This document shows, piece after piece, positions 50,194 to 52,489 of a DNA stretch of 52,489 nt. The notes under the pieces were generated by a model. The model was given only the letters and a program-made list of their open reading frames with translations. It searched no databases and was not told where the DNA came from. Source of the DNA: an uncultured Bacilli bacterium (GTDB lineage: Bacteria > Bacillota_I > Bacilli_A > RF39 > UBA660); contig CANQON010000001.1 in assembly GCA_947625505.1 (NCBI GenBank), positions 92,950-145,438 on the forward strand. Direction: 5' to 3'. The stretch's first letter is position 1; each line of letters opens with the position of its first letter. Both the position numbers and the translations under genes were made by a program.

Positions 50194-50652
50194 ATGGATA
50201 CTAAAAAGAGTAAAAAGAAAATTAGTTTTAAAGATGTATTAAAGCAAATTGGACAAAAAATATTAAAATTTTTTAATAAGTATGGCTTATTAATGATTAT
50301 GAATGCTATTATCTTTAGTTTAACAGTTTTTATTGAGTCAATTTATTTTTATCATATTGGATTATGGTGGATTTTAAATACAATATTATTTATTGTTGTA
50401 CCAACAGTTATCTTTTGTATATGGGGAAAAATTGATTCATTAGATGTTATTGTTAGTGTACCTGTTTTATATATTCTTTTCTTAATCTTTTTAAATTTTT
50501 GTACGATGCGTGATTTATATGGCATAACGTCAGGTAACTTAGATAATATCCCTAATTATATTGATGCTTTATTTGTTACATTTATATTTACCTTTATTGA
50601 ATATATAACAGCTTACATTGTTAAAGTTATTAAAAATCATAAGAAGAAATAA
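50194..50652 (+). CDS. membrane protein of unknown function
   Basis: This 152-residue protein has a basic N-terminus (KKSKKKISFKD) and four hydrophobic helices (about 30-50, 55-76, 84-103 and 122-146). No family recognised. GGTGG precedes the ATG. It is a single gene between two terminators. Confidence 0.6.
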   Translation: MDTKKSKKKISFKDVLKQIGQKILKFFNKYGLLMIMNAIIFSLTVFIESIYFYHIGLWWILNTILFIVVPTVIFCIWGKIDSLDVIVSVPVLYILFLIFLNFCTMRDLYGITSGNLDNIPNYIDALFVTFIFTFIEYITAYIVKVIKNHKKK

Positions 50653-50669
50653 AAAATCTTCTTTTTTTT
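50641..50669 (+). terminator. terminator
   Basis: AAGAAG at the end of the preceding gene pairs with CTTCTT, followed by a T run; the loop is A-rich. Confidence 0.6.
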
Positions 50670-50724
50670 GTAAATAAAAAAGGAAATAGAAAAGTTATCA
50701 ATAATAATATAGTAGGAGGGTAAA

Positions 50725-51882
50725 ATGAAAAAAATATTATTATTTATTATATTAATGTTGATAACAACGCAAGTGCATGCTGTTGAAAATTCTTTTTATT
50801 ATGATAGTGAACGTATTGAAGATATGTGGGTAACTCAAAAAAAAGGAGATACTGTTCAGTCAGCACATCCTTATAAATTAAAAAAGCGTAGTGATAATTC
50901 TTATGTATATTGTATTCAACCTTTAACGAAATTAAAAAAGGATATAGAATATACTGAAACAAATAATTATGAATTATTAGGTTTAACAGAAGAGCAAGTT
51001 AATCGTATTAATTTAATCGCTTATTATGGATATGGATATGAAAATCATACAACTAATACTTGGTATGGAGTAACACAATTTATGATTTGGAAAGAAGTAG
51101 GTAAAGGAATCGATATTTATTTTACAAGTAGTAAAAATGGTGCTGAAAAAAATTTATATACAAAAGAAATAAATGAGATAGAGAGTCTTATTAGTCGTCA
51201 TAATGAAGAACCTAATTATTTAAAAGATTATGTTATAACAACCAATCAAGAATTAGTTATTGATAGTAATATTAATCTAGATGATTATAATATTGAAACT
51301 GATGTTAAATATGAATTAAAAGATAATAAATTAGTATTTAATAATTTAGAAGTAGGGGATTATTCCATTAAATTAACTAAGAAAAATAATCGCTTTAAAA
51401 CTAGTTTTGCTATGTATTATAATTCTGGTAGTCAAAATCTTTTTGCGCCTGGTTATAGTAGTATCTATGATAAAGAATATTCATTTAATATAGCTGTTAA
51501 AGAAGGAGAATTAGTCTTAAAAAAATATGGTAGTGATACTAATCATCCTTTAAAGGATGCACAATATGGTGTTTATCAAGATGATAAATTAATTACGACG
51601 ATAAAAACAGATAGTCAAGGTATAGGTAAAGTAAAATTACCATTAGGTAGTTATACTATAAAGGAGTTAGTAGCGCCTCCAGGTTATAAAATAGATAATC
51701 AAAAATATACGTTTACGATTGATGAAAATAATCTAACGATAAATATAACTTTATATGATGATAAAGATATTATTGAAGTACCTGATACAGGTGTAAAAGA
51801 TTATCAAAAAGAAAGCATATTACTTATAGCATTAGGATCATTGGGATTATGGTATGTTAAGAAAAAGTCTTACGTGCATTAG
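50725..51882 (+). CDS. thioester-domain surface adhesin with VPDTG sorting signal
   Basis: This is a 385-residue protein with a signal peptide 1-~19. The thioester domain (about 25-160) has Cys63 in YVYCIQP and Gln118 in GVTQFMIW, the pair that forms the internal Cys-Gln thioester used to bind host proteins covalently. A beta-rich region follows, then a SpaA/prealbumin-like domain (about 260-345) with YTIKELVAPPGYK. The cell-wall sorting signal is VPDTG (352-356), a hydrophobic helix and a KKK tail. AGGAGG precedes the ATG. The downstream sortase overlaps it by 29 nt, making a dedicated adhesin-sortase pair. Confidence 0.88.
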   Translation: MKKILLFIILMLITTQVHAVENSFYYDSERIEDMWVTQKKGDTVQSAHPYKLKKRSDNSYVYCIQPLTKLKKDIEYTETNNYELLGLTEEQVNRINLIAYYGYGYENHTTNTWYGVTQFMIWKEVGKGIDIYFTSSKNGAEKNLYTKEINEIESLISRHNEEPNYLKDYVITTNQELVIDSNINLDDYNIETDVKYELKDNKLVFNNLEVGDYSIKLTKKNNRFKTSFAMYYNSGSQNLFAPGYSSIYDKEYSFNIAVKEGELVLKKYGSDTNHPLKDAQYGVYQDDKLITTIKTDSQGIGKVKLPLGSYTIKELVAPPGYKIDNQKYTFTIDENNLTINITLYDDKDIIEVPDTGVKDYQKESILLIALGSLGLWYVKKKSYVH

Positions 51883-52408
51883 TCTTTTATTTGTAGGTTG
51901 TGGTATAAGTTATTTTGGTATTGATTATCATGAAAAGTTAGAGGATACAAGTACTAATGAATTACTTATAGGACATTATTTTAAAAGGGAAGAACAAGTC
52001 AAAGATGAATTTATCGCGATACTAGAAATACCTAAATTAAAATTTAAAAGGGGATTATATGCTATAGAAAATCCTAATAATATGATTGATAAAAATATTG
52101 CTTTTTTAGATAAATCAGATATGCCAAGTGATGATAATAGTCGTGTTATTATTGCAGGACATAGTGGCAATCGAAGTAATTCTTATTTTAAAAATCTTTA
52201 TAAATTAAAAAATAAAGATAAAATATATCTTTACTATAATAATATTAAATATATATATGAAGTTACTGATCGATATGACATTATTAAAAATGGTACTATG
52301 GCCTTAGAACCTAATCATAATAAAAAGACTCTTACTTTAGTTACTTGTAAGAGTTCTAATAAACAATTAGTTATTATATCAACATTAAAAAAACAAGAAG
52401 CTTATTAA
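51854..52408 (+). CDS. sortase, dedicated to the upstream adhesin
   Basis: This 184-residue transpeptidase has an N-terminal transmembrane segment (about 7-22) and the sortase beta-barrel: IPKLKFKRGLY, VIIAGHSG with catalytic His103, and TLVTC with Cys165. The catalytic Arg normally a few residues after the Cys strand is not obvious; KQLVIIS has Lys-Gln where R-L/I-V is expected. The length and short loops fit class D/C-like enzymes. It starts inside the adhesin gene, so the two are made together, and its substrate motif should be VPDTG. GAAGCTT repeats follow the stop codon. Confidence 0.85.
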   Translation: MLRKSLTCISLLFVGCGISYFGIDYHEKLEDTSTNELLIGHYFKREEQVKDEFIAILEIPKLKFKRGLYAIENPNNMIDKNIAFLDKSDMPSDDNSRVIIAGHSGNRSNSYFKNLYKLKNKDKIYLYYNNIKYIYEVTDRYDIIKNGTMALEPNHNKKTLTLVTCKSSNKQLVIISTLKKQEAY

Positions 52409-52417
52409 GCTTCTCTC

Positions 52418-52454
52418 AGACTGTTGACAAAAGAAATTTTGAAAACAGTCTTTT
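52418..52454 (+). terminator. terminator of the adhesin-sortase operon
   Basis: An 8-bp stem (52418-52425 with 52444-52451, 18-nt loop) runs into TTTT. A small GAAGCTT/AAGCTTC hairpin (52397-52413) lies just before it. Confidence 0.6.
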
Positions 52455-52473
52455 ATTATTTATAAAAATTTAG

Positions 52474-52479
52474 TATAAT
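52474..52479 (+). promoter_or_regulatory. likely -10 box of a gene beyond the right edge
   Basis: TATAAT ten bases before the window end, with no good -35 box (TTGAAA at 52439 is too far). The gene it serves is outside the window. Confidence 0.35.
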
Positions 52480-52489
52480 GTATTTGTAA

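Overview
This is a 52.5 kb piece of a very AT-rich (low GC) Gram-positive chromosome. The gene order is Bacillus-like: ponA-recU, gpsB-rnpB, rodZ-pgsA and spoIVFA-spoIVFB-(x)-rplU-prp-rpmA. Spacing is tight and typical promoters are TTGNNN-17-TATAAT, often with an extended TG. The organism looks anaerobic (class III ribonucleotide reductase), walled (two MurE-family ligases, MraY, class A PBP) and spore-forming, or recently so (SpoIVA, SpoIVFA, SpoIVFB, CotH-like protein). I infer an uncultured gut member of the Bacilli close to Erysipelotrichales/RF39-type lineages. The placement comes from gene content only. No tRNA, CRISPR array, IS element or phage gene was seen.

Layout. 1-2.9 kb: the end of a type VII secretion locus (three small WXG100-like proteins on the minus strand) facing a membrane protein and a membrane-anchored glucosaminidase. 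3-7.2 kb (minus): a racemase / ATP-grasp ligase / asparagine-synthase operon that looks like a peptidoglycan cross-bridge or amidation module. 7.3-10.8 kb: a divergent sigma-70-like factor, spoIVA behind a candidate sigma-E promoter, and a radical SAM protein. 10.8-11.2 kb: a strongly promoted, highly structured, ~380-nt RNA of unrecognised class. 11.2-19.5 kb: a conserved housekeeping core (PBP1, RecU, GpsB, RNase P RNA, RodZ, PgsA, SpoIVFA/B, L21-Prp-L27 with L21 leader). 19.5-25.7 kb: a 1716-residue secreted M60-type metallopeptidase carrying a dockerin, followed by a membrane-anchored cohesin-like protein. 25.7-30 kb: mutM, then an nrdD-nrdG locus in which the glycyl-radical domain of NrdD is a separate 59-residue protein. 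30-36 kb: tspO, fmt, an unknown membrane protein, two tandem murE paralogues of different predicted specificity, and mraY. 36-43.3 kb: pyruvate kinase, a GH31 glucosidase, and a leucine T-box that controls a small membrane protein and a LeuRS with a Nudix hydrolase domain inserted in its editing domain. 43.4-50.1 kb: surface proteins (NAGPA-type phosphodiester glycosidase, an unknown repeat protein) and a CotH / VTC / DUF4956 operon. 50.2-52.4 kb: a membrane protein, then a thioester-domain adhesin with a VPDTG sorting signal and its own sortase.

The most interesting points are the LeuRS-Nudix fusion, the split NrdD, the cohesin-dockerin pair around a mucin-type peptidase, the tandem MurE pair (one with the DNPR mDAP motif, the other without it), and the orphan structured RNA.
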